A stretch of 64,000 bases of DNA from Lachnospiraceae bacterium (GTDB lineage: Bacteria > Bacillota > Clostridia > Lachnospirales > Lachnospiraceae), in the NCBI GenBank assembly GCA_910574885.1, contig CAJTDD010000025.1, positions 1 through 64,000 of the forward strand, read 5' to 3'. Numbering within the stretch: the first letter of the stretch is position 1; each line of letters begins with the position of its first letter. Below, in pieces: positions 26,921-37,595 of the stretch. The position numbers were made by a program, and so were the translations under genes. Under the pieces are notes generated by a model that saw nothing but the letters and a program-made list of their open reading frames with translations, was not told the origin of the DNA and made no database searches.

Positions 26921-28807
26921 TCAAGGCACTGCCACACATTGTTCATTCTGACTGCTCAAAATGTCTTCGTCAATATGTACCGGCAATTTTTTATTTATCT
27001 CTGCAAAATAACATGCAATATTATTTACCAAATCACATAAGTAACCATATTCCGAGGGAAGTATGGAAAATATCATATTATTTTTACTATAGGATAGCAG
27101 TAATATTTCATGAATTTCCGGAATTCTGTGCTTCATAATTTCCGAAAGCATGGATTCAATTGGAAATTCATCTTTTGATTCCCATCGGATCTGATAGCGG
27201 ACAGCCATATAAGGAGCCATTAATGTATCCTTTTCGGTATAAGCAAACTGATAGCCATCCAGGGCCTCTTTTAGAAACAGGGGTTTTCCTGTTAAACCGT
27301 TTTCTTTTCTATGATAAGAATATCCTAAAAATTTCATGATATAATATCTTTCCCAGTACATCTTCCTTTTTTCTAAACCAGTCTTGCTTAAATATTGGAA
27401 CATCTTATAGTAGTTCCGCATGCTGTCCATTACTGCAGGGGCATGATCAGGATTTTCTGTTTTGCATATTTCATGCAGGACAGTATTTATATTACATTTC
27501 CATAAAGCCGGGGAACAGGCGAAATCCATTCCAAGCCGGATGCTGAACAGGGTTATGCCATAGACTTGCTGCCGGAAAAAGTATTCATACAATTGATAAG
27601 GCTCGTAACAAATGATTTTGCGGAAAGCACTTTTTTCAATATAGGGCAGTATGGTATCTAATATGGTCAGATTGCTGCTGGAATAATAAAAAAATTTGCC
27701 TTGAACATAGAGAAGCACCCATGACGAACCCTTATTATCTATCAAGGTTTCCATAGGGAGCAAGGGCGTCATTAGCAGTTTTTCAAGAAACAATCTCATC
27801 TGCCATTTGTCTGCTGTATCCAGGTTTACTGCCGGAAAATCTTGAAGCTCTTTATAGGTTATCTGCCATATATGGGGAGGGCGTTCCATAGTTGCAGCGG
27901 AAATTGGTTTTATCAGTACAGATGAAATATCTTTCGTATAGCAGGTGTGAACTGCCTTTTCACGCTTATCATCTGTTATTTTTTTCTTACTGGCAGTTTC
28001 TTGCAGAGGATTTCTGTTTCCCGCTGTTGTCAGAGATTTCCCTGCTAGCAGGCCCTCCAGGCGCAGAGGGCTTTCTTCCATAATTTCTTCCTGTTTTTCC
28101 TGTTGTGTTGAAGGCTCAGGAGCCGGTCGGAAATGCAGCTGAAAGCATTTTTTCAAAATGTTTTCAATCTTTTCCGGCGGCAAAGCATGATAATTACTTA
28201 GGAAGAGATTATCAAGGTATTTTTTTGCAATTTTAAAATCATCTGCAGAGAGCTTATTTTTATTATTCTGTTTCAAGGTATGGATGATATTTTCGGAGAT
28301 GGACAACATATCCGATTGTGATTTTGGCATCTTTTCCATATATTCAAAAGCCAGCCGATTTAAAGGTATTACTGAGACGGATGATTTTTCCGATACGGGA
28401 ATCATTGCCCGGAAGTGGCGGCAGGTAAGACCGGATTCTAAGAGAGCCTGTAAATTATTCCAGCTTCTCAGGGCATAACCAATTAATATGGATTCCTGCA
28501 TTTCCCACTGGTTTTTAAAGAGCGGAGAATAGGCGCATAATTGACAGATTGAATTACATTTATATTGGGAGATAATCGTAAAACAAAGTTCCGGATGCTC
28601 CGTATTCAAGTCTTCCCATTTCGTTTCTTCCGGAATCACATGGTTCGCCTTTAAGAAACTGATCAGTTCCCTATCTTCTAATTTCTGATCAGGATATTTT
28701 GCTTTAAATGCAGACTTTGCAACGCTGAATATGCGCTGCTGGTCGGGAGTACCATCTCTTTTCCTGATATATTTGTGGCATGCCGGGACATATAATTCTT
28801 TTTTCAC
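26921..28807 (-). CDS. Unknown 628-residue protein beside the adhesin locus
   Basis: The frame is open to 29230, but GTG 28807 has AAGGAGAGG 8 bases upstream and starts VKKELYVPACHKYIRKRDGT, so it is chosen. The N-terminal third contains a cysteine-containing segment (CNSICQLCAYSPLFKN). A charged, low-complexity linker around residues 240-310 (TQQEKQEEIMEESPLRLEGL) separates it from a C-terminal domain rich in Tyr and Phe (FFYYSSSNLTILDTILPYIE). No signal peptide, membrane helix or known catalytic motif is seen. It is transcribed away from the adhesin gene, about 250 bases from that gene's promoter, so a regulatory or accessory role in that locus is possible. I do not recognise the family. 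Confidence 0.6.
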   Translation of the reverse strand: MKKELYVPACHKYIRKRDGTPDQQRIFSVAKSAFKAKYPDQKLEDRELISFLKANHVIPEETKWEDLNTEHPELCFTIISQYKCNSICQLCAYSPLFKNQWEMQESILIGYALRSWNNLQALLESGLTCRHFRAMIPVSEKSSVSVIPLNRLAFEYMEKMPKSQSDMLSISENIIHTLKQNNKNKLSADDFKIAKKYLDNLFLSNYHALPPEKIENILKKCFQLHFRPAPEPSTQQEKQEEIMEESPLRLEGLLAGKSLTTAGNRNPLQETASKKKITDDKREKAVHTCYTKDISSVLIKPISAATMERPPHIWQITYKELQDFPAVNLDTADKWQMRLFLEKLLMTPLLPMETLIDNKGSSWVLLYVQGKFFYYSSSNLTILDTILPYIEKSAFRKIICYEPYQLYEYFFRQQVYGITLFSIRLGMDFACSPALWKCNINTVLHEICKTENPDHAPAVMDSMRNYYKMFQYLSKTGLEKRKMYWERYYIMKFLGYSYHRKENGLTGKPLFLKEALDGYQFAYTEKDTLMAPYMAVRYQIRWESKDEFPIESMLSEIMKHRIPEIHEILLLSYSKNNMIFSILPSEYGYLCDLVNNIACYFAEINKKLPVHIDEDILSSQNEQCVAVP

Positions 28808-29056
28808 CTGTATTCCTCTCCTTATTATATTATTTTGTCGGAAGTCCTTTTGAAATCCAATATCGTATACCCATAGCTTAACAGAGCCCTCCGGAATGCT
28901 CAATGAAAGAATAAGGAGAAGATGTCGCAAAACATGGAATGGGCAACAGAATAAAAGAGAAAGGCAGGGGAACAGATAAGTTGTCTTAATATCAGATATG
29001 TTTTCCTCGAAGGACAGCAGTAATATGTATTTGGCAGTATATGGCGTTTTGTGGAT

Positions 29057-29085
29057 TTGAAAGAGCATGTTTCTTTCTATATAAT
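29057..29085 (+). promoter_or_regulatory. Promoter of the adhesin gene
   Basis: TTGAAA (29057-29062) and TATAAT (29080-29085) are 17 bases apart. The predicted transcript has a leader of about 215 bases before ATG 29309. The stretch from 28808 to 29056 contains no recognisable gene. Confidence 0.75.
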
Positions 29086-29110
29086 AAGGATATATTTTTT
29101 TAGCGAGCCA

Positions 29111-29284
29111 AAGTGCGGAAGGCTTTTTGTACAATTCCTGGAAACAGGTATCAAGAAGCAGTCTGCCTTTGGCTTTTTTGGGGCTTGCAGGAGAAAGGAG
29201 GAGAGAAACAAAAAGGCAGATTTCCCGCACTTAAAAATTTATTTAGCCGCAGGGCTGGCCGGGCAGGGATATTCCCTGCCTTTT
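29111..29284 (+). ncRNA. Candidate structured leader RNA with terminator
   Basis: The leader contains a long-range 8-bp stem AAGTGCGG (29111-29118) / CCGCACTT (29225-29232) closing about 106 bases, with a GAAA-loop hairpin CCTG-GAAA-CAGG inside. It is followed by an intrinsic terminator, GGCAGGGA (29262-29269) / TCCCTGCC (29273-29280) plus TTTT. AAAAGGCAG at 29211-29219 can pair with CTGCCTTTT at 29276-29284, which would break the terminator; its core AAAGGCAG can instead pair with CTGCCTTT at 29163-29170. Three mutually exclusive pairings are the layout of a riboswitch or attenuator. No known riboswitch class was matched. Confidence 0.5.
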
Positions 29285-29308
29285 CATTATTATATCAGGA
29301 GGAAAACG

Positions 29309-32300
29309 ATGATTAGAAAACAAAGAATTATGTCAGGAACCCTGGCATTCTTAATCTGCTGCACAACAATACTTCATTCAAGTATGACGGCGTTTGCAGC
29401 AGAATCTGCAAAGCCGGAAATCCAGACAGTGGAATCAGCAGAGGATAAGGCACCGGTTCAGGAAGATAACTTTATTTTGTATAATGAGGGTGCATCCAAT
29501 CTGCCTTTTTTATCTGAAATGAAGGAACGCTTAACAGAAGACGAGTTTGTTATTGCCCAAGATATATCCATAAAAGCGCAGACAGACTTCGATATCGAAC
29601 ATGATTTTACCAAACTGTTTTTTGCAGAAGAAAAGGTAAAAATTATATTTAAAAATGCCGTTGATGAAAAATTAACCAACTTTGCCAATGATGTACCGGG
29701 AAAGTATCAGGCTGTCTACGAAGTATATCCTGTCAGGGACGAAAACCTGGCATATCAGATCAGCCGGATGATTACTGTAAAAAGCAGGGAGCCGGAAAGC
29801 CCTTCAAAAAACGGGCATACAAAAACAGGAACTGATTCTGGGGACGAGTCGGAAGACGCAGATCCGTCAGTCGCGCCTGATAAGGCGGATATGAATCAAA
29901 CAGGAGAACCGGGAAAGACAGATTTAGACGATTCCGCTGATAATTTAGATACATCTGGCGGGGAAAACGAACAGGAACTGGTTGTCGTAGAAGATGTGGA
30001 GGACAGCCTGTTTCTATCTGTTGTGCCCGCGAGAATGGCGGCCCAGAGAAGCTCAAATGTCTCTCTGGTGAAGGGGAAGACTTTGCGTTATCCCTCTAAC
30101 ATTGGAAATTACGAAACGAATTACTTTTATGTAAATGGGAAAATAGCATACTGCCTGGAATCTCCGAAAGCCTCTCCGCCGGATGCAGACTATGTTGCAG
30201 AGGTTCTGAACACAAATGCTAATCTGCAGAAAGTCTTATATTATGGATATGGCGGGCCGGGAGATCTGACAGAGCAGTATATGCCGCAGCTGGATGCAGA
30301 TACCAGGTATATATTTACACATATTGCGGCGAGTTATGCATATATAGGGGATGCGGGTTTTCATGGCTGTACAGCAGGATCTCTGGAGGAAACCGGTGTC
30401 CTGGGTTATATCAACTACCTGTTTGGACAGGAAAACCCGCCGGTAGCTGCCATCAGCCTGAATTCTGATTATGAAAAAGCAGATCTTGACGGAGATTCAC
30501 AAAAGACAAAAACTTTTCAGTTAAATGGGGATCACCGCAATTATGTTACTCTGGATCTTCCGTCAAACGTGACATATCATAATGCTTCAGACGGTAAGAG
30601 CCAGACCGGAGGAACTATAAAAATATACGGCGGAGGGAGTTTTTATTTCACTGCACCTAAGACCGCAACCGGTGAATGGGACAGCGGAAAGTTGACAGGA
30701 CAGATTGGTTCACAATGGAAAACACTGGTGCTTAGTACTGGAAGTACCATTCAGGATATCGGATACGGAGATTTCATAGAAGAAAAGGCAAACTCTGTCC
30801 GGTTCAAAGTGAAGTGGCTGGATATTGCCAGAATCACACTGATAAAGAAAGACAGAGACACCAATGTCAGCCTTTCAGGCGCGGTATTTGGAGTGTATAA
30901 AGATGAGGCCTGCACAAGCCTGATTGTAAACATGCCGCCTACAGACGAAAAGGGAAGTTCCTCTACAGAGTTTACCAAAACTCAGGAAACCGTTTATTTG
31001 AAAGAAATAACCGCCCCTGCCGGGTACTGCCTCAGTACGGAGGTCCATAATGTAAAGCTGGTAGCAGGAGGGAATACGGACGTAAAGGCAGGGAACAAAG
31101 AGCAGAAAGGGAAGATTAAGATTCATAAATCCGGAGAAAAACTTGCATCAGTCAACGGCAGTGATCCGGTAAACTTCATATATGAAGACGCTTCATTTCC
31201 TGGCGCCGATTATTCTATCTATGCTGCTGAAGATATTATAAGCCAGGATAAGAAAACAGTAATCCATAAAAGGGATACTCTGATTGCGAACTTGACTACC
31301 GGCGAAGACGGCTGTGCAGTTTCTGAGGAATTGTATCTGGGGAAATACCGCATTGTTGAGAAAAAGGCGCCTGCGGATTTGGTAATCGGAAAAAACGAAC
31401 AGGAGACAACAAAGACTGTTTCCCTCACATATGCCGGTCAGACTGCCTCTCTTGCCTTAGCTGAAAGCGAATATAATAACAAGCGGCCGAAAATAAAAGT
31501 AACATCTGTAAAACATTCACAGAATGACGACACAACGCTTGAAGGTGCAAAGTTCGGACTATATAACAAGGAAACCATCAAGATCAACGGACGAACCGTT
31601 CTTGATAAGGATACACTGATTCAGAGCAGTACCAGTAACCGAGATGGGATCGCAGAATTTACTGCTGATATCCCGATTAACTATACCTATTATATTAGGG
31701 AAATACAGGCGCCGGAAAAGTATTATATGTCGGACGAAACATATGAGTTTACATATACATACAAAAATGACCAGACATATGAATACGTATTTTCACATGG
31801 ATTTCAAAATGAAGAAGTCCATGCAAAGATTCATGTACGGAAGATAGATAAAGAAACACACGAATTTCTAAGCCAGGGAGATGCAGCCTTAATTGGTGCA
31901 GAGTACGGCTTATTCGCAGCAGAGGATATTCAGCATCCAAACAAAAAATCCGGAACAGTACATAAAAAGGGGGAGCTCGTTTCAAAAGAGAAAATTAATG
32001 AGAATGGAGAACTTGATTTCACAGATTTATATTTAGGCAAGTATTGTATCCGCGAACTTGTCGCATCGGAAGGATATTTGCTTGATCCTACAGAGTATCC
32101 GGTAGAAGCAGCTTATGAGGGACAGGATGTAAAAATCGTCCACAGAGAGGTAACCGTAAATGAGACCGTGAAAAAGCAGCCTTTCCAGTTAATCAAAGTC
32201 GGCTCCGACGGCGAACAGACAGAAGCAGATCTTCTAAAGGGAGCCGGATTCAAAATATATCTGATTCGCTCATTAAAAGGTGTCAAGGCTGGAGACATAA

Positions 32301-35081
32301 AACCGGATGGCAATGGAAATTACTCTCCGGAACAGTTCCGAGGTTATGATTTTAGCGAGGAAACAACGGCGCTTGATTATTCAGAAGACAGCAAAGGCAT
32401 TCCCATGCCGGAGCTTTTTACGGATGAAAAGGGATATGCGGTAAGCAATGAATTAGCCTATGGAAAATATGTAGTGATAGAATCGACCACTCCTGAAAAC
32501 TACAATAGAATCGATCCGTTTATCGTAACCATTAATGAAGATAAACGAGAACCCCAGCAATGGAGAGTATTCATTGACTATGAATTTCAGGCAATTCTAA
32601 AAATATATAAAATTGACGGCACCAGTAAGATGCCTGTACTGCATAAAGGCACTGTCTTTAAAATCTATAATCTGGATAATGAAGAGTATGTAAAGCAATA
32701 TACACATTACCCGGAGCTCGTAGAGCACACGGAATTTGAAGTTTCTGACCAGGGTTATCTGCTGACGCCTGAAAAATTAAAGATGGGGAATTACCGTCTG
32801 GAGGAGATCGCAGCTGCTGACGGCTATGTAAAAGGGGAACCGATTGAATTTATCCTTTCATCTGACCAGGCATACGAGGTGGAAGAGGAAACAGGCGCCG
32901 TGGTTATAAGGGTTGATTATGAAAATCAGCGCCAGACAGGTTCTCTACGACTGCAAAAAAAGGGAGAACATCTGTCCGGTTATGGGGAAAAAAAGAAAAA
33001 TATTCTGCGGCGTTTTGGGGAATTTTTAGGTATTCTTGATTCGGGAAAAGATGATTCTGACTTTATTTATGAAATGGGAAATGTGGAAGGAGCAGAATTC
33101 AAAATATATGCGGCAGAAGATATTTATTCACCGGATTACCAGTGTGACAGAGAAGGAAACCGGATTACTCTGTATAGGAAGGACGAACTGGTATCTATGA
33201 TTAAAACGGACAAGGACGGGAAAGCAGAATTGACAGACCTGCCGCTTGGGAAATATAAAATAGAGGAAGTAACAGCCGGACCGGGATTTGTATTGAATAA
33301 GGAAATACAGGAATTTTCGTTGGAATATGCCGGTGATGAAGTAGAGGTCGTATACAGCGACAGTGAATATGTCAATGAACGGCAGAGGGTATCTATCCAG
33401 ATTAAAAAGACAGATATTGAGACAAAAAATCCTGTGGCAGGAACCATTTTCGGCCTTTATACAGCAGAGGATATTTTAATAGGTGAGGGTATTGTCATTC
33501 CCGCAGATACACTGATTGAGACAGTATTCTCTGATGAAAATGGAGTGGCAGCTTTTACGAAAGATCTGCCCATTGCGCACTATTATGCGAAGGAGCTGAA
33601 ACCATCTCCAGGATATGTACAAAGCGAAGAGCTGATTGATTTCAATCTGCAGTATACGAATCAGGAACAGACAGTCATAGTCGCAGAGCAGGAGGTCACA
33701 AATGATTTCACTAAAGTAGATATCAGCAAAGTGGACATCGGCGGTAAGGAGGTAATCGGTGCAAAGCTTACCATTAAGGATTCTGATGGAAATGAGGTAA
33801 CATCCTGGATTACTGACGGAAAAGTACATAGGATTGACCGATTAGCGCCTGGCGATTATATACTGATTGAAGAACAGGCTCCGGATGGATATGAGCTTGC
33901 GGAAGAAATCCCTTTTACTGTTCTGGAAAGCGGTGAGCTCCTAAAAGTAGAAATGGTAGATGAATTTGAAAAAACCGGAACCATCACAATAGATAAGGTT
34001 GGAGATATGCTCACCGGAATCTCAACATATGATTCTGATTTCGGGAAAATCAACCGTATGGAGTATGAAAAGCGGTCCTTACCAGGCGTGGAATTTACAG
34101 TTTATGATATGGATGGAAATGCCGTGGACACCATCACAACAGATGAAGAAGGCAAAGGAATATCGAAGGATCTGCCGTTAGGTGAGTATGTCTTAAAAGA
34201 AACGAAAACACCGGCGGGTCTGGCCATGAATCATAAAAAGTATGAGGTTGTATTGACAAAGGATAAGAAAGATCAAGTTGTAGATATTAGCCTGGATATT
34301 GAGAATGATGTAATAGATACAGAAATTAACGTCTATAAAGTAGGAGAAATGCTGAATCCGGAAAATGGGACATTCGGATATGGGAAAAAGCCGTTAGAAG
34401 GAATCTTCTTTGGTATTTATACAAATGAAGATATTATGGATTACCGCGGTGAAAGTATCCTTCCAAAGGACAGCCTGATCGGAGTAATTAAAACAAATGA
34501 AGAAGGTAAGGCAACATTAAAGGCTGCTCTGGTATCCGGCCATTATTACTTCAAAGAGCTTCAGACACTGGAGGGGTATATTCTGGATGAGGAAAAGCAT
34601 GATTTTGAGCTGACGTTAGAAAATGAGCCGGTAACGGTCTTTGATATCAATAAAGAGAATCCGGCAGTCAATAAGCTGGAAAAGGCAAAGGTAACGCTTA
34701 TAAAAATTGACGCAAACAATGAATCCAAGAAGCTTCCAGGGGCGGAATTTGAGTTATTTACAGCCGACGGAAAAAATATCGGAACATATATCACTGATGA
34801 AAAAGGCGAGATCAATATAAGCGACCTTGCTTTCGGAGAATAATATTTCAAAGAAAAGAAAGCGCCGGCAGGATATCAGCAGCTTGCAGATAAGATTGAG
34901 TTCCGTATGAAAGGACAGGATATTACGATTACCTGCAGAAACCATGTTATTCCAAAGACGGCGGTTCCGAAACTTGGTTTTGACGACAGTACGGCGCTGT
35001 TTGCAGCCGCATTTGTTGCAGTCGGAATAACAGGACTTGGCATTGGCTTTTCTATCTAAGAAACAGAAACGTAAAAAATAA
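29309..35081 (+). pseudogene. Large Cna-B repeat surface adhesin, broken near the cell-wall anchor
   Basis: AGGAGGAAAACG precedes ATG 29309. A signal peptide (about residues 1-31, ending TAFA) is followed by an acidic linker, a thioester-type domain (YFYVNGKIAYCLESPKASPP) and about twelve SpaA/Cna-B-like beta modules marked by G-A-x-F-x-I-Y and LGKYxIxE motifs. The Gln usual in active thioester domains appears as His (FTHIAASYAY). A TAA at 34841-34843 stops the frame inside the last module (LAFGE-stop-YFKEKKAPAGY). Beyond it lie IPKTAVPKLGFDDS, a membrane helix and, after one extra T near 35050, the basic tail FLSKKQKRKK. The sorting region is thus lost from the main product. Confidence 0.85.
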
Positions 35082-35134
35082 ACAACAGTTATCGCTGGTG
35101 CAGGGGAAGCTCTGCACCATTTTTAGGAGGACTT

Positions 35135-35527
35135 ATGAAGAAAAAGATTAAACATTTATTTCCAATTGCATGCTTTGTTTCTGGAATTATCCTTATTATA
35201 TCTGTCGGATATCAGATTTACTGTGAGCCCTATCATGAAGCGGATAAACGGAACCATTTTGAGGATATGCTTATTGACGGCTACATGGACGAAAAGGCAG
35301 AAATTCCTGACGAAGCGCCATCAGATGAGGCTCCTTTAGTTGAATACCAGTATAGTGATGTAAACGACTATTCTTTCCGGGGACACATTGACTGTATACT
35401 GGTCATTGATAAGATTAACATGAAGAAAGCGGTCATTCGGGGAAATACGCTTGACGACAATGATTTTAACCTGTCAAAATACTACTTTGTAACGGCAGAT
35501 CTTTCAACAACCCTGAAGGGAAATAAT
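35135..35527 (+). pseudogene. Truncated class B-like sortase
   Basis: AGGAGG before ATG 35135 starts a protein with an N-terminal membrane anchor (about residues 8-28) and the first part of a sortase domain: CILVIDKINMKKAVIRGNTL and KYYFVTADLSTTLKGN. The catalytic His, Cys and Arg all lie further on and are absent. At about 35527 the sequence changes into the reverse-strand PIN toxin gene, so the frame ends at 35599 with foreign residues. It sits 54 bases after the adhesin gene, its likely substrate, and is certainly inactive as written. Confidence 0.8.
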
Positions 35528-35838
35528 CTATCAAAAGGATCTCGATGTTCTCTTGGGGCATTATCAGCATGTTTCAAAGTTTCAACCATAAAAGCATGAT
35601 TACATTTTGTTTCAAGAAATGAATATCCCGCTAATTTACACATTTCTTCAAAACGTTGAGAAGAAAAGGTTATATTTGATTTATGAAGAGAATGTTTAAT
35701 TGCTATTTCCCATACATTGGCAAAACTATAATAAATATTATTATTTTCCGATAATAATATTTCTCTTGCATTTTGGGATAATTTAGGACTATCTGTTATT
35801 GCCCAAATTAAAATATGTGTGTCTGCTAGATAATTCAT
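35482..35838 (-). pseudogene. VapC-like PIN toxin, C-terminally truncated
   Basis: The product begins NYLADTHILIWAITDSPKLS and has the PIN acidic residues D6, E44 (NVWEIAIKH) and D100/D103 (HRDPFDRL). After DRL it runs into the antisense of the sortase gene (FPFRVVERSAVTK), so the last 20-25 residues of a normal PIN domain are replaced. VapC enzymes cleave RNA and are held by a cognate antitoxin. Here the start overlaps the antitoxin stop by ATGA. The catalytic acids remain, but loss of the last strand and helix probably disables the fold. The junction lies near 35520-35530. Confidence 0.75.
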
Positions 35839-36083
35839 TTTTTTATATCCTCAAATAAATCAGCAATTTCCTCGTCCCATTTATCAAAATCAGTTGGATC
35901 TTCAATAATTCCCTTTCCAACGCCGATTCTTTTTGATACATCTATCGCCTCTGTAGTAGATTTTAAATTATTTTTTCCTATAAAAAAAACAGGATTCATA
36001 TTATTTATTACTTGCTCAATAAAAGCAGCACCTTCATCTGACATGTTAATAATGCGTGCGCATACCTGTTGCTGTACAGTCAT
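35835..36083 (-). CDS. Antitoxin partner of the PIN toxin
   Basis: An 82-residue acidic protein that overlaps the PIN toxin start. The C-terminal half, KGIIEDPTDFDKWDEEIADL, is typical of antitoxins that wrap a PIN domain, and the N-terminal half (TVQQQVCARIINMSDEGAAF) is a short DNA-binding/dimerisation region of uncertain type. AAAGGA lies 9 bases before ATG 36083; an in-frame start at 36116 lacks a ribosome site. It would neutralise the RNase and probably autorepress the pair. It remains intact although the toxin is truncated. Confidence 0.75.
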   Translation of the reverse strand: MTVQQQVCARIINMSDEGAAFIEQVINNMNPVFFIGKNNLKSTTEAIDVSKRIGVGKGIIEDPTDFDKWDEEIADLFEDIKK

Positions 36084-36182
36084 TAAACCACATCCTTTCT
36101 GAATTATGATTTGCATTTATAGTGTTAATACTTTATATTATATGTATCATAACATGGTAATCTTTAAAATTCCACCCTCTTT

Positions 36183-37289
36183 TTATGTGCTTTTCTCATG
36201 TGTTTTTTTCAAAGGGACAATATTTGCCGCACGTTTCCGATTATCATTGGTCATTTCGGCATAATGCTTTTTGGTAGTATTTACATCTTTATGCCCAAGA
36301 ACATCCGCTACCAGATAAATATCTCCAGTTTCTTTATATAAAGCTGTTCCATATGTACTCCGAAGCTTATGAGGGGTAATTTTCTTATTTGTATTTATCA
36401 TTGTACAGTATTTTTTAACCATAACCTCGATACTGCGGACCGCCATACGATTCCCTCTAAGCGAGAGAAATAATGCTTTCTCTTCATCATTGCCTTTCAA
36501 TAGGGCATCCCTGGGGGATAGTTGTTTTATCTCTTCGTTCGTATTTTCTGGCTCTTCCTGAATACCCAAATAGTAGCAGAGGGCGTCCCGGACATCATCT
36601 CCAAAGTATATGTATGCTTCATTTCCGCCTTTCCGGATCACACGGAACGTCTGATTATTAAAATCTACATCTGTAACATCCAATCCGGCCAATTCTGATA
36701 CTCGCATTCCGGTCCCCAAAAATGATGTTAAAATAGCACGGTCACGAGCCATGGTAAGATTATGAAACTTTTTCTGGCGGTCTGTCATATTAGTCGGGCT
36801 TTCGACTGCATCCATTAAATCAAATATCTGTTCCTGATCCAGTGTAATGATTACTTTATCATGAACTTTGGGCCGTTCAATGGCATTTAAGGGATTATTT
36901 GAAACAATCTGCCGTTTATTAAAGAAGCTGTACATATTACTAAGGGCAGACAGTTTCCGTGCTTTTGCAGATTCGCCATTTCTATATTCAGTTCCTTCAA
37001 ATATATAGTAGTTAAGATGTTCCAGATATTCGTCGATATCCGCCGGCGTCATTTCCTCAAGGACTTTAAGGGGAATATCCTTAATTTCGGAATCCCTGTA
37101 TATGGGATTTCTCATAATAACAAATTGTAAAAAGGTATAGATATCCCGGCAATACCCAGTCTGTGTCCTTGGAGATGTTGACGAAGCAATTCCCCTAAAA
37201 TAATCCGTACAAAAAGGAGGCATTTGCTTCAGCAACGCCCTCAAAGCCAGTATATTCTGTGTTCGTACAGTATCCGTATATTCACTCAT
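36183..37289 (-). CDS. Tyrosine recombinase / integrase
   Basis: A 368-residue recombinase. The SAM-like N-terminal DNA-binding domain (TQTGYCRDIYTFLQFVIMRN) is followed by the catalytic domain with its conserved residues: Arg in GTGMRVSELAGL, HxxR in ITPHKLRSTYGT, His in LGHKDVNTTKK and the nucleophile Tyr in HYAEM. It should cut and rejoin DNA at specific sites. It lies next to the island boundary at 35.5 kb and to a 34-base inverted repeat just upstream of its start. It could mobilise the island or flip a local segment; no second copy of the repeat was found in the window. Confidence 0.9.
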   Translation of the reverse strand: MSEYTDTVRTQNILALRALLKQMPPFCTDYFRGIASSTSPRTQTGYCRDIYTFLQFVIMRNPIYRDSEIKDIPLKVLEEMTPADIDEYLEHLNYYIFEGTEYRNGESAKARKLSALSNMYSFFNKRQIVSNNPLNAIERPKVHDKVIITLDQEQIFDLMDAVESPTNMTDRQKKFHNLTMARDRAILTSFLGTGMRVSELAGLDVTDVDFNNQTFRVIRKGGNEAYIYFGDDVRDALCYYLGIQEEPENTNEEIKQLSPRDALLKGNDEEKALFLSLRGNRMAVRSIEVMVKKYCTMINTNKKITPHKLRSTYGTALYKETGDIYLVADVLGHKDVNTTKKHYAEMTNDNRKRAANIVPLKKTHEKST

Positions 37290-37318
37290 AAAATAATCCT
37301 CTATTCTCTTTCACCCAT

Positions 37319-37352
37319 ATTATTGCGTAAAATCTGCATTTCACGCAATAAT
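37319..37352. repeat. Inverted repeat upstream of the recombinase
   Basis: ATTATTGCGT (37319-37328) and ACGCAATAAT (37343-37352) form a perfect 10-bp dyad around a 14-base spacer that is itself partly palindromic. It lies about 30 bases before the integrase start, so it could be a recombination core site, an operator or a transcript hairpin. Confidence 0.6.
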
Positions 37353-37367
37353 AGATATACTATCACT

Positions 37368-37595
37368 TTACAATTTTTTTACTGCCTGCTCAAATTCCTT
37401 CTCTGTGTCAATAAATTGATATGGCTCATATTCTCCATATGCCGATGGACGGCTGATTGTAACTAATTGAATCCTGTCTGCGCCTATTTCAGAAATTAAT
37501 TTTTTCTTGAAATCCACTAAATGTTGCCCATGAGATGTTTGTAAAGCCAGACATCCAATATCGTTAAATTTCTTTGCTATCAGAAAGAAGGCCAT
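37368..37595 (-). CDS. Small conserved protein (DUF6718-like)
   Basis: A 75-residue protein: FFLIAKKFNDIGCLALQTSH, FKKKLISEIGADRIQLVTIS and SRPSAYGEYEPYQFI. The last block is characteristic of a small family I recall as DUF6718, common in clostridial mobile regions. No function is known. It overlaps the end of the preceding nuclease-like gene by 32 bases in another frame and has no clear ribosome site, so it is probably translated by coupling. It closes the defence gene cluster before the integrase. Confidence 0.65.
   Translation of the reverse strand: MAFFLIAKKFNDIGCLALQTSHGQHLVDFKKKLISEIGADRIQLVTISRPSAYGEYEPYQFIDTEKEFEQAVKKL

Noticed and set aside
29051..29308. Upstream extension of the adhesin frame
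   Set aside because: It would start within the -35 region of the promoter; AGGAGG and a signal peptide fix the start at 29309.
37319..37352. CRISPR repeat
   Set aside because: It is a single palindromic unit with no regularly spaced copies; no CRISPR array or cas gene is in the window.
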